Shown: piece by piece, positions 7,767-15,548 of the stretch
Layout: each line of letters begins with the position of its first letter
Position numbering within the stretch: position 1 is the stretch's first letter
Origin: Phycisphaeraceae bacterium
GTDB lineage: Bacteria; Planctomycetota; Phycisphaerae; Phycisphaerales; Phycisphaeraceae
Length of the DNA stretch: 46,267 nt
NCBI GenBank assembly: GCA_029260655.1
Contig: JAJDCU010000038.1
Span: 1 to 46,267, forward strand
Direction of reading: 5' to 3'
Notes under the pieces: generated by a model
Told to the model about the DNA's origin: nothing
Database searches by the model: none
What the model saw: the letters and a program-made list of their open reading frames with translations, nothing else
Position numbers and translations under genes: made by a program

Positions 7767-9323
7767 TCAGCGTCCTGACCGGTAACGGTGGGCTGAGAGC
7801 GCTATCAGCGCGGCTGTCATCAACGCCACCGACGCGGGCGCGGGGACCAGGGCCGTGATGCCGGACACCGGCGGGGTGCCGACGTTCCAGTTGCCAAGCA
7901 CTTCGTTAAGGTCTTCGATCCCGACGTACCCGTCGCCGGTCACATCGCCGGCCAGCAGGTCGAGCGCGGTGACGGTGGTGTTCCAGTTGCCCAGGATCAG
8001 GCTCAGGTCTTCGATCCCCACGAACCCGTCGCCGTCGAGGTCACCGATCATGGCCGACGTATCGGCGTCACGGACCAGGCGGGCGAAGTTATCGATGCGG
8101 ATGACGTCGCCCTGGGGCCCGTGACCGTAAGGCCAGTCGGCGGCGTTCCCGCTCTTAGGGTCACTTCGCTGGGCACCGGCGCCGTGGACGTCGAGCAACT
8201 GGTATTGGCCAGAGTCCGGCGGCATCTGCATGTAGCCCAGGGCTTCTCCGAAGGCGAAGTACACCGCGGAACTGCCTTGGGTGTCTGCCGGCCCGTCGAG
8301 GTGGGTCGTGTTGGTCCAGTAGAACGGGTAGTCGGTCACGCCGCCCTCGTTCGTGATCGCTGTCGTGCTGAATACCGAGTCGATCGCCGCGGAGTTCGTC
8401 GTGTCCGGGGAGCGTGTGTAATCGAGGATGCTCTGCAATTCCTTGGCGTCGGGCAATCGCCAATCGTCGTGGCCGAGGTAGTTCTCGGCGTTCTTCTGCT
8501 GGACCCAGGCAAGGGCCGTCTCCCAGTCCATCCCCACGCCGCTATCAGATTGAGCCCACATCAGGTCGGTTGCGTGGTCGGTAACCGTGCCATCGGTGTT
8601 GTCGGCGAAGTTATTGACGCCGTAGCCCGTATTGCCGCGGACGTACCGCACATAAAACGTCTTGCCTGCGTTGCTAAGCGGGTCGGGGTCGGTCAGCCCG
8701 TAGCCCTTGATCCGGCCGTCGGCGAAGTTCACGCCGAAAACTGTCGCGTCGCCGTTCATCGTCGTGCTCACATACTGGGTCGTCGTGACCCATTGTGAAT
8801 CGATGAACCGCTCGCCGGCGGACTCATCGCCGTAGGCGAAGTCGAAGTAGTCTGTGTCGATGAAGGGTGTGCTTTCGGCCGCGCTTGTGGCGCCGACACC
8901 GTTGAAGTTCATTAATGAATACAGGTCCTTGATCGTCGGCACCCGCCAGTCGTTGAACCCGCCGTAGTTCGCGGCGTTGAGCGTGTCGGCGTAGGCCACG
9001 GCGTTATCCAGGCTGAGCTTGTCGTTGATGTCGATGACGCCGTCGCCGGTCAGATCCCCGCTTTGCCTCCAGGTCATCCCGGTGACGTTGTCAAGGACGC
9101 TTAGGCCGTCGGCGCTGGTGGTGTAGCTTGGCGCGTTGCCGGTGTGCTGGGCGTCCTGGCCGTAATAGGCTGTGCCGGGAGCCGGCGTGACGATATTGCC
9201 GGTAGCGTCGTAGGAACTGGTCTGCCCGGTGTCGACGATCGTGTAATCCCCCGCGTCGAGTTCGCCACACGGGACAACCAGAGCGATCAGGATCGTTACG
9301 GCCAGGGCTTTGCGGTGTAGCAT
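7767..9323 (-). CDS. exported DUF1566 (Lcl C-terminal-like) protein with dockerin-like repeats
   Basis: The 518-residue secreted protein has a signal peptide (MLHRKALAVTILIALVVPCG) and two DUF1566 modules. The first runs from VLDNVTGMTW to GFNDWRVPTIKDLYSLM; the second from DHATDLMW to GHDDWRLPDAKELQSIL. Two dockerin-like EF-hand repeats follow (GDLDGDGFVGIEDLSLILGN and GDVTGDGYVGIEDLNEVLGN). The protein ends with VPAPASVALMTAALIALSA plus RYRSGR, a divergent PEP-CTERM-like anchor. A third EF-hand-like loop (GDLTGDGVIDINDK) interrupts the first DUF1566 module. I chose the ATG at 9323 because it opens the signal peptide and has GGAG 8 nt upstream; 58 further codons open upstream are unlikely to be used. 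Confidence 0.75.
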   Translation of the reverse strand: MLHRKALAVTILIALVVPCGELDAGDYTIVDTGQTSSYDATGNIVTPAPGTAYYGQDAQHTGNAPSYTTSADGLSVLDNVTGMTWRQSGDLTGDGVIDINDKLSLDNAVAYADTLNAANYGGFNDWRVPTIKDLYSLMNFNGVGATSAAESTPFIDTDYFDFAYGDESAGERFIDSQWVTTTQYVSTTMNGDATVFGVNFADGRIKGYGLTDPDPLSNAGKTFYVRYVRGNTGYGVNNFADNTDGTVTDHATDLMWAQSDSGVGMDWETALAWVQQKNAENYLGHDDWRLPDAKELQSILDYTRSPDTTNSAAIDSVFSTTAITNEGGVTDYPFYWTNTTHLDGPADTQGSSAVYFAFGEALGYMQMPPDSGQYQLLDVHGAGAQRSDPKSGNAADWPYGHGPQGDVIRIDNFARLVRDADTSAMIGDLDGDGFVGIEDLSLILGNWNTTVTALDLLAGDVTGDGYVGIEDLNEVLGNWNVGTPPVSGITALVPAPASVALMTAALIALSAHRYRSGR

Positions 9324-9538
9324 GCGTTTCACTCCAGGCCACCGACGGCGCAGGCGATATCGCACCACACCCACCCGCGGCCTCGGGTTAAGGGAAATAA
9401 GCTCTCCCGCCCGACCACCCCGATCGGACGCGTCAACATGCGGGGGTTGACCCTGGTGTAACGCGGGACATGTCTGCCTATTGCAGGCCGCACACATATC
9501 TTGATAAGAGTCCCCATCTTCACGCCGAGCCGAAGAGG

Positions 9539-11998
9539 CTACAACAGCGCGACGGGGTCGACATCGACGGCGGTTGTGATGTCGGAGATCAGCAGCTTGC
9601 TGTTGCGCAGCGCCGTCATGAGCTTCTGGAGCTTGCCGGCGGCGTTGGGGGGTGTGGCGATCAGCTCGATCTGCTGGCGGTGGTGGTCTGCGATACGGGC
9701 GATCGGGCAGGGCGCAGGGCCGCGCATGCGGATCTCGGTCCCAATCTCACGGTTGGCGGCTTGCAGATGACGGGCCAGCGCCTTGGCGTTTTCGTAACAG
9801 GCGATGTGGTCCTTGTCACGGATGACGATCCGGGCCATGCGGGATACGGGGGGCAGCCCGACCTCGGCGCGCAGGCCGATCTCGCGCCTGGCGAAAGCTT
9901 CGTAGTCGTGCTTGCCGGCCAACACGATCGCCGGGTCGTCTGGGCTAAAGCTCTGGACGATCACCCGCCCGGGATGCTCGCTTCGGCCGGATCGCCCGGC
10001 AACCTGGGAGATCAACTGGAACGTCCGCTCCGACGCGCGGAAGTCCGGCAGGTTAAGCGCCGTATCCGCGCTGATGACCCCGACCAGACGTACGCCGGGG
10101 AAGTCAAGCCCCTTGGCGATCATCTGCGTGCCCAGTAAGACGTCGATCTCGCCGGCGCGGAACTGATCGAGTGTTTGCTGGTAGTCGCGTGCGTTGCGCA
10201 TCGTGTCTGAGTCCATCCGCGCGGCGCGCACGCCGGGGAACTTGTGTGTTAACTCCTCCTGAACCTTCTGCGTGCCCAGGCCGAACACCGTGACCTTGTG
10301 CCCGGAGTCCGGGCAGTTGCCCGGCAGCATCTGCTCGGCATCGCAGTGATGACAACGCACGTATCCGCCGGTAGGCAGATGTTGGTCCCTGTGGTACACC
10401 ACGGTCGCGTCGCAGTGATCGCACCGCATCATCCACCCGCACCGGTGGTCCGGGCAGGCGATGTAGTTGGCGTAGCCCCGGCGGTTGAGCATCAGCATCG
10501 CCTGGCCACGCTCGCTTGGGGTCTTGCCGTTAAGTACGCGGTCCAGTTCCTGCTCGAGCCGGCGGCTCATCAGGTGAACCCCCCTGCGGTGGCGGCGTTC
10601 CTCCTGCATGTCCACGATATGCACCGAGGGCAGCCGCATCCCCGGCACGCGGTCGGGCAGGCGGATGAGGTGGTAGTTGGGGTTTGGGGGTTGGGCGTTG
10701 GGGATTGGGGGTTCGTGCTTCGATGGCTGGGTGCCCTTCTTGTCCCCAACCCCCACCGCATTGGCGTAACTCTCCAGACTCGGCGTCGCCGACCCGAGCA
10801 CCACGGGCACCCCCAGCGCCTGCGCCCGTTTGATGGCCACATCGCGGGCATGGTAGCGCGGGAGTTGGTCCTGCTTGTAGCTGGACTCGTGCTCCTCGTC
10901 GACGATGATCAGGCGGAGGTTGGCAAGCGGCGCGAACACCGCGGAGCGCGCCCCGACGACGATGTAGGCCTCGCCGTCTCGGATCCTGCGCCACTGCGCA
11001 TGGCGCTGCGCCGAGGTGAGCCCCGAATGCAATACGGCCACGAAATCGAACCGGCTGAGGAATCGCCCCACCGTCTGCGGCGTCAGCGCGATTTCGGGGA
11101 CCAGGACAATAGCGCCGGGGGAGGTGGGGGTTGAGGGAGTCTTAGAGTGCGATCCTCCGGTACCCACCTCCAACACCGCTTCAATCAATCGCAGGTAGAC
11201 CTCGGTCTTGCCGCTGCCGGTGACGCCGTGCAGCAGGTGGACGCCGAAGCCTTCGCCTAGGTGATCTGTAAGGTGTTCGAGCGCTTCGCGCTGGCTTGTG
11301 TTAAGCGTGACCCGCCCGACGGGTTCGATCTCCTGCTGGGCGTGTAGGTCCAGGTCCGACTCGACCCGGCTTTGATGCTCGGCCTCCAACAAACCCCGGT
11401 CGATCAGTTGTTTCACCGGCCCGACCGTCTTCGCGCCCGCCAGGTCTGCCAACACCTTGATATCCAACCACCCCCCGCTTTCGCCTTCACCGCTTGCGGC
11501 TTCGCGCTGCTTTTTCGCAACCCCCATCACCGCGCGCTGAAGCTTCGGGAGTTTGACATCCTCCCCGGGCTCCTGCACGAACCGCACCACCTGCCGCTTG
11601 ACCGACCCGGTGCCTCGTTTCACCGCGGCGGGCATCATCGCGCCGAAGACCATCCCAAGCGGGCAGCAGTAGTAGCTGGAGATCCACCGCGCCAGGTCGA
11701 TCAGGTCCGCCGGCAGCGACAGGCCCCCGGGGTCGCGGCCAACGATGCGCTTGACGTTGCCCTTCGTATAGGCGCTGGTATCCGACAAGGCGACGACGTA
11801 GCCGCTGACACGCTTGTCTCCCCGGCCAAGCGGCACTACCACCCGGTCACCCACCGACAGGCCGGCCAGGTCATCGGGCACGGCGTAGGTCAACCCAGCG
11901 CCGGCGGCGTCCACCCCCCGCTCGATCGCCACCGCGGCGTATCCGCCCGCCGCCGGGACGTTTCCTGCTCGCTCGCCGGTGTCGAATAGCTCGGCCAT
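9539..11998 (-). CDS. priA: primosomal protein N' (replication restart helicase PriA)
   Basis: This superfamily 2 DNA helicase recognises stalled forks and reloads the replisome. The 819-residue protein has the 3'-DNA-binding domain (about 20-110), Walker A GVTGSGKT near 257, DEEH near 366, LGSATPSLES, the cysteine-rich domain, and motifs V-VI ending GRSGRSEHPG. Two features are odd. Two low-complexity loops, near residues 277-295 and 414-440, interrupt normally compact stretches and coincide with inverted repeats in the DNA. The zinc sites are irregular: the first pair is C-x4-C, and the last reads CPDSGH where CPxCG is usual. The start is supported by TATACT 6 nt upstream; the gene is divergent from mutS with 55 bp between starts. 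Confidence 0.95.
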   Translation of the reverse strand: MAELFDTGERAGNVPAAGGYAAVAIERGVDAAGAGLTYAVPDDLAGLSVGDRVVVPLGRGDKRVSGYVVALSDTSAYTKGNVKRIVGRDPGGLSLPADLIDLARWISSYYCCPLGMVFGAMMPAAVKRGTGSVKRQVVRFVQEPGEDVKLPKLQRAVMGVAKKQREAASGEGESGGWLDIKVLADLAGAKTVGPVKQLIDRGLLEAEHQSRVESDLDLHAQQEIEPVGRVTLNTSQREALEHLTDHLGEGFGVHLLHGVTGSGKTEVYLRLIEAVLEVGTGGSHSKTPSTPTSPGAIVLVPEIALTPQTVGRFLSRFDFVAVLHSGLTSAQRHAQWRRIRDGEAYIVVGARSAVFAPLANLRLIIVDEEHESSYKQDQLPRYHARDVAIKRAQALGVPVVLGSATPSLESYANAVGVGDKKGTQPSKHEPPIPNAQPPNPNYHLIRLPDRVPGMRLPSVHIVDMQEERRHRRGVHLMSRRLEQELDRVLNGKTPSERGQAMLMLNRRGYANYIACPDHRCGWMMRCDHCDATVVYHRDQHLPTGGYVRCHHCDAEQMLPGNCPDSGHKVTVFGLGTQKVQEELTHKFPGVRAARMDSDTMRNARDYQQTLDQFRAGEIDVLLGTQMIAKGLDFPGVRLVGVISADTALNLPDFRASERTFQLISQVAGRSGRSEHPGRVIVQSFSPDDPAIVLAGKHDYEAFARREIGLRAEVGLPPVSRMARIVIRDKDHIACYENAKALARHLQAANREIGTEIRMRGPAPCPIARIADHHRQQIELIATPPNAAGKLQKLMTALRNSKLLISDITTAVDVDPVALL
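10678..10757. repeat. G-rich/C-rich palindromic repeat inside priA
   Basis: On the + strand a run of ttggg / ggattgggg words (10678-10717) is followed by its C-rich complement (10744-10757). GGGGGTTGGG (10686-10695) is a perfect inverted match to CCCAACCCCC (10745-10754). On the coding strand it encodes the proline/asparagine loop HEPPIPNAQPPNPN, absent from typical PriA. The 10-mer GGGATTGGGG occurs here (10701-10710) and in the mutS repeat. Confidence 0.7.
11120..11171. repeat. second inverted repeat inside priA
   Basis: GGAGGTGGG (11120-11128) and CCCACCTCC (11163-11171) are perfect 9-base inverted arms around 34 bases. The segment encodes the Ser/Thr/Pro-rich loop GGSHSKTPSTPTSPGA, placed between the Walker A helix and the next core strand, where typical PriA is short. 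Confidence 0.6.
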
Positions 11999-12004
11999 CG
12001 CCTG

Positions 12005-12044
12005 AGTATACGCCGGTCAGGCCCCCAGGCGGATCGGTTAAGAT
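12005..12044. promoter_or_regulatory. divergent -10 boxes for priA and mutS
   Basis: On the - strand TATACT (12010-12005) ends 6 nt before the priA ATG at 11998. On the + strand TAAGAT (12039-12044) ends 9 nt before the mutS ATG at 12054. Neither gene has a Shine-Dalgarno sequence in the remaining gap, so both may be leaderless. No clear -35 is seen for either. Confidence 0.5.
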
Positions 12045-12053
12045 GGCGGGCCT

Positions 12054-14786
12054 ATGGCCAAGGCGTCCGACACCAACCTGACCCCGGCGATGAAGCAGTT
12101 TCACCGGTTCAAGCAGCAGCACCCCGGGTGCGTGCTTTTTTTCAGGATGGGCGACTTCTACGAGATGTTCTACGACGACGCCCAGCTGGCCCACAAGGTG
12201 CTTGGGGTGACGCTGACGCAGCGGACCAAGGGCGTGCCGATGGCGGGCGTGCCCTACCACGCGGTCGACGGGTACCTGCGGCGGATGATTCAGGCGGGCT
12301 ACCGCGTCGCGGTCTGTGACCAGGTCGAGGACGCGGCCCAGGCCAAGGGCGTGGTCAAGCGGGACGTGACGCGCGTGGTGACGCCGGGCACGGTCACCGA
12401 CGAATCGCTCCTGGAAGACGGTCGCGAGAACCCGCTGGCGGCGGTGATGTTCCACGGCGATGACCGGGCGTCGCTTGCGTGGGCGGAGTTGAGCACCGGG
12501 TCCTTTGCGCTTTCGACGCTGAGCGCCGATGCCGTGGCCGACGAGCTGGCGCGGATAGCGCCGCGTGAGCTGCTTTACTGTGAGACGGCGACGGGCAATG
12601 TGCCGACACGGGTTGAGGCGCTGGCCACCTCATTAGGCGGCGGCGCACCGATGGGCAGGCCGGCGTGGCAGTTCCGTCAAGGCGAGGCGGTCGAAGTGCT
12701 CAAACGACAGTACCGCGTGGCCGGGCTCGGCGGGTTCGGGCTTGACGATGCGGACCCGGCGCTGGGCGCGGCGTCGGCGGTGGTCCACTACCTCCTGGAG
12801 ACGCAGCGCACGGGCGCAGACGGCCGGATCGCGCACCTGCGCCCGCCGCGTCGTTTCAGCCGGGACAACCACCTGATCATTGACCAGACTTCGCTGCGCA
12901 GTTTGGAGATCGAACGGACGATGCGCAGCGAGTCCGCCGCCGGGTCGCTATTGGGCGTCTTGCAGGGCTGCCACACCGCGATGGGCAAACGCACGCTGCG
13001 CCACTGGCTGTGCTACCCGCTTTGCGAACGCGCGGGAATCGAGCAGCGGCAATCCGTGGTGCAGGCGATGGTCGATGACACGCGGTTCGAGGGGGCGCTC
13101 AGCGAAGCGCTTTCCGGCGTGCAGGATATCCAGCGGATCACGGCCCGTCTGTCTGTCGGTCGTGCCGCGCCGCGCGACCTGGTTGGACTTGGCCGAAGCG
13201 CCGTACGTATCCGGGCGATCGAACAGCTGCTGGAAGGTCGGCAAGCGGTGGCGGTGTATCACCAGAAGCTGACCGAGCTTGCGCCGGCGGTCGAAACCCT
13301 GGGCCGGCTGATCGACGCAGCCTGTGTCGACTGCCCGCCTACGCACATGCGCGACGGCGGGCTGATCGAGGACGGCTATGACAAGCAACTGGATGAGTAC
13401 CGGTCGTTGCAACGCGACAGCCAGGCCTGGCTCGCCCGGTACCAGAAAAAACTGATCGACGAGACCGGCATCCCCTCGCTGAAGCTGGGCTACAACAAGG
13501 TGTTCGGCTATTACATCGAGACGACCGCCGCGCACAAGGACAAGGCCCCGCACGCCTGGACCCGCCGCCAGACGCTCAAGAACGCCGAGCGCTACGTCAC
13601 CGCGGAACTCAAGGCCTACGAGGACAAGGCCCTATCTGCGCAGAGCAAGTCCGTGGCGCGTGAGCAGGCGATCTTTGGTGACCTGTGCGCCAAGGCGTCG
13701 TCGCAGCTGGAGGACCTGCACCACTTCGCTTTGACGGTCGCCGAGTTGGATGTGCTGGCCTGCTTCGCCCGCCGGGCTGTTCGGCACCGTTATGTCTGCC
13801 CGGCCATCGTGGACGAGCCGGTGCTCTCGATTACCGCAGGCAGGCACCCCGTGCTGGACGAGCTGCTGGGCGACCAGTTCGTGGCGAATGATTTGGAGTT
13901 GGGGGCTGGGGATTCGGGATTAGGGATTGGGGAAGACGCTTCGGAATTGGAGCCCAAACCCCCAACATCTAACCCCCAACCCCAAGCCACCCTCGCCCTG
14001 CTCACCGGGCCGAACATGGCGGGCAAATCCACCTACATCCGCCAGGCGGCGCTGCTGACACTCATGGCCCACGCCGGGTCGTTCGTGCCTGCCGAGCGTG
14101 CGACGATCGGTTTGTGCGACCGGATCTTCACCCGGATCGGCGCAAGCGACGAGCTGCATGCCGGGCACTCCACCTTCATGGTCGAGATGACCGAGACGGC
14201 CAACATCTGCCACCACGCCACCAAGCGCAGCCTGGTCATCCTCGATGAGATCGGCCGGGGCACCAGCACGCTCGACGGGCTGAGCCTGGCCTGGGCGATC
14301 GCCGAGCACCTGGCCGTGTTGGGACCGCGTACGCTCTTCGCCACCCATTACCACGAGCTGACCACACTGCCGCAGACGCATAGCAACGTGACCAACCTCA
14401 ACGTCAGCGTCCGCGAGTGGGAAGACCAGATCGTCTTCCTGCACCGGATCGTCCCGGGCGCGACCGACCGCAGCTACGGGATCCACGTCGCCAACCTCGC
14501 CGGCCTGCCCCCGCAAGTCGTCAAGCGCGCTAACGCGCTACTTAGCGAGCTGTCCGTCAGCCATGAAGGCGCCGCCTCGCCGCCGATCTCCGAGGCCGCG
14601 GTCAAGCCCGACACCCAGCAGATGGGCCTGTTCACCGAGTTCGTCCATCACCCCGTCATCGACCAGATCAAGACCCTGGACATCAACACCATCAGCCCGA
14701 TGCGGGCGTTCGAGTTGCTCAGGGAGATGCGCGGGAAGGTGGAGCAGCCCGAGGCCCAAGGCACATCAGATCCCAGCGGCCGGTGA
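12054..14786 (+). CDS. mutS: DNA mismatch repair protein MutS
   Basis: This ATPase recognises mismatches and small loops and recruits MutL. The 910-residue product has the mismatch-binding GDFYEMF (F35/E37) in domain I, the connector, lever and clamp regions, then Walker A GPNMAGKST near residue 652, Walker B ILDEIGRGTSTLDGLS near 727, and ATHYHEL. The C-terminal helix-turn-helix contains GIHVANLAGLPPQVVKRA. An unusual loop at about 614-645 (GAGDSGLGIGEDAS, then PKPPTSNPQPQ) sits just before Walker A, where homologues have only a few residues; in the DNA it is a G-rich/C-rich palindromic repeat. No mutL adjoins it. Confidence 0.96.
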   Translation: MAKASDTNLTPAMKQFHRFKQQHPGCVLFFRMGDFYEMFYDDAQLAHKVLGVTLTQRTKGVPMAGVPYHAVDGYLRRMIQAGYRVAVCDQVEDAAQAKGVVKRDVTRVVTPGTVTDESLLEDGRENPLAAVMFHGDDRASLAWAELSTGSFALSTLSADAVADELARIAPRELLYCETATGNVPTRVEALATSLGGGAPMGRPAWQFRQGEAVEVLKRQYRVAGLGGFGLDDADPALGAASAVVHYLLETQRTGADGRIAHLRPPRRFSRDNHLIIDQTSLRSLEIERTMRSESAAGSLLGVLQGCHTAMGKRTLRHWLCYPLCERAGIEQRQSVVQAMVDDTRFEGALSEALSGVQDIQRITARLSVGRAAPRDLVGLGRSAVRIRAIEQLLEGRQAVAVYHQKLTELAPAVETLGRLIDAACVDCPPTHMRDGGLIEDGYDKQLDEYRSLQRDSQAWLARYQKKLIDETGIPSLKLGYNKVFGYYIETTAAHKDKAPHAWTRRQTLKNAERYVTAELKAYEDKALSAQSKSVAREQAIFGDLCAKASSQLEDLHHFALTVAELDVLACFARRAVRHRYVCPAIVDEPVLSITAGRHPVLDELLGDQFVANDLELGAGDSGLGIGEDASELEPKPPTSNPQPQATLALLTGPNMAGKSTYIRQAALLTLMAHAGSFVPAERATIGLCDRIFTRIGASDELHAGHSTFMVEMTETANICHHATKRSLVILDEIGRGTSTLDGLSLAWAIAEHLAVLGPRTLFATHYHELTTLPQTHSNVTNLNVSVREWEDQIVFLHRIVPGATDRSYGIHVANLAGLPPQVVKRANALLSELSVSHEGAASPPISEAAVKPDTQQMGLFTEFVHHPVIDQIKTLDINTISPMRAFELLREMRGKVEQPEAQGTSDPSGR
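13893..13985. repeat. G-rich/C-rich palindromic repeat in frame inside mutS
   Basis: A run of gttggggg, ctggggatt and gggattgggg words (13893-13932) is followed by the complementary C-rich run cccaaaccccc / aacccccaacccc (13953-13985). The length keeps the reading frame and no stop is created. It resembles the priA repeat at 10678 in both sequence and G-arm/C-arm order. Confidence 0.7.
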
Positions 14787-14799
14787 CCTTGGACATTTC

Positions 14800-14898
14800 T
14801 GCGCACGGCAGCGTGTCTACGTATCCCATCAGCCTCTTGGATGGTCTCCAGCTATTCTCAAAGTCACCGACGCCCACGAACCCATCGCCGGTGCAATC
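14800..14898 (-). pseudogene. remnant of a dockerin-like EF-hand coding segment
   Basis: Read on the - strand from 14898, the sequence gives DCTGDGFVGVGDFENSW, close to the dockerin-like repeats of the exported protein at 7767 (DGDGFVGIEDLSLILGNW). An in-frame TAA lies two codons before the match and no start codon or gene context is present, so it looks like a decayed piece of an exported-protein gene. It could be chance; the calcium-loop D-x-T-G-D-G-x-V-G pattern argues against that. Confidence 0.45.
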
Positions 14899-15017
14899 GT
14901 ATTAACAACAGATCTTCCTGATGCCGCCCCCCCTCACGGCCCGTTTGGCGTGTCCTGCACGTCGGCGGGCCGGTTTATGTGGTCCACTCCCCCAAGCCCT
15001 GGGCTTCTGTGATAAAT

Positions 15018-15040
15018 CCCTTATTGCTATACAATAAGGG
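15018..15040 (+). promoter_or_regulatory. perfect 9-bp hairpin containing the moaE -10 box
   Basis: CCCTTATTG (15018-15026) pairs perfectly with CAATAAGGG (15032-15040) around CTATA. TACAAT (15030-15035) lies inside it and ends 9 nt before the moaE ATG at 15045; the right arm also supplies AAGGGG as a possible ribosome binding site. It could be an operator dyad over the promoter or a start-proximal RNA hairpin. Confidence 0.45.
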
Positions 15041-15044
15041 GCTC

Positions 15045-15548
15045 ATGCATTCAGGCCAACTCACAGACAAACCCCGGATCAGCGTCGCCGTCGAGGACGG
15101 GCCGGTGTCAGCTGTCGCGATGGATTGGCCGGCCGGTTGCGGCGGTGAGTGTGTGTTTCTGGGGCGGACCCGGGACGAAACGCATCCCGAGCTTGGGCCG
15201 TTGGTTTCGCTTGAGTACGAGGTGTACGGGCCGATGGCTGCGAAGGTCTTGGATCAGATGGCGCACGACGCCGCCGAGCGTTTTGGCTGCCGTGCTGTTC
15301 GGATCGTTCACGCTCAGGGCCCGGTTAAGCCCGGCGAGGCGAGCGTGGTGATCCAGGTCGCGACACCGCACCGCGGCGAAGCGTTTAAGGCCTGTCAGTA
15401 CCTGATCGACCGGCTCAAGCACGATCTGCCAGTCTGGAAGCGCGAGATGTGGCGCGACGGGCAGACGTTTGTTCAGGGCAGCTGCGCCGGTGAGCCGAGC
15501 CGGTCATCTGATCGAAATGAGGTTGAGGGTGGTAACAGGGATGGATGA
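15045..15548 (+). CDS. moaE: molybdopterin synthase catalytic subunit MoaE
   Basis: MoaE transfers sulfur from thiocarboxylated MoaD to cyclic pyranopterin monophosphate, making molybdopterin. The 167-residue protein has GGECVFLGRTRDE (usually G-x-V-R at the loop), SLEYEVYGPMA, and the catalytic block HRGEAFKACQYLIDRLK followed by LPVWKREMWRDG, whose His-Arg and Lys match the active site. I chose the ATG at 15045 because homologues start close to the first strand and a TACAAT box precedes it; a frame open to 14979 has no family match. No moaD adjoins it, but moaB lies at 44757. The stop overlaps the next gene by 8 nt. Confidence 0.9.
   Translation: MHSGQLTDKPRISVAVEDGPVSAVAMDWPAGCGGECVFLGRTRDETHPELGPLVSLEYEVYGPMAAKVLDQMAHDAAERFGCRAVRIVHAQGPVKPGEASVVIQVATPHRGEAFKACQYLIDRLKHDLPVWKREMWRDGQTFVQGSCAGEPSRSSDRNEVEGGNRDG

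Noticed and set aside
9324-9497. Upstream 58-codon extension of the DUF1566 protein
   Set aside because: It lacks a ribosome site and precedes the signal peptide, which must be N-terminal.
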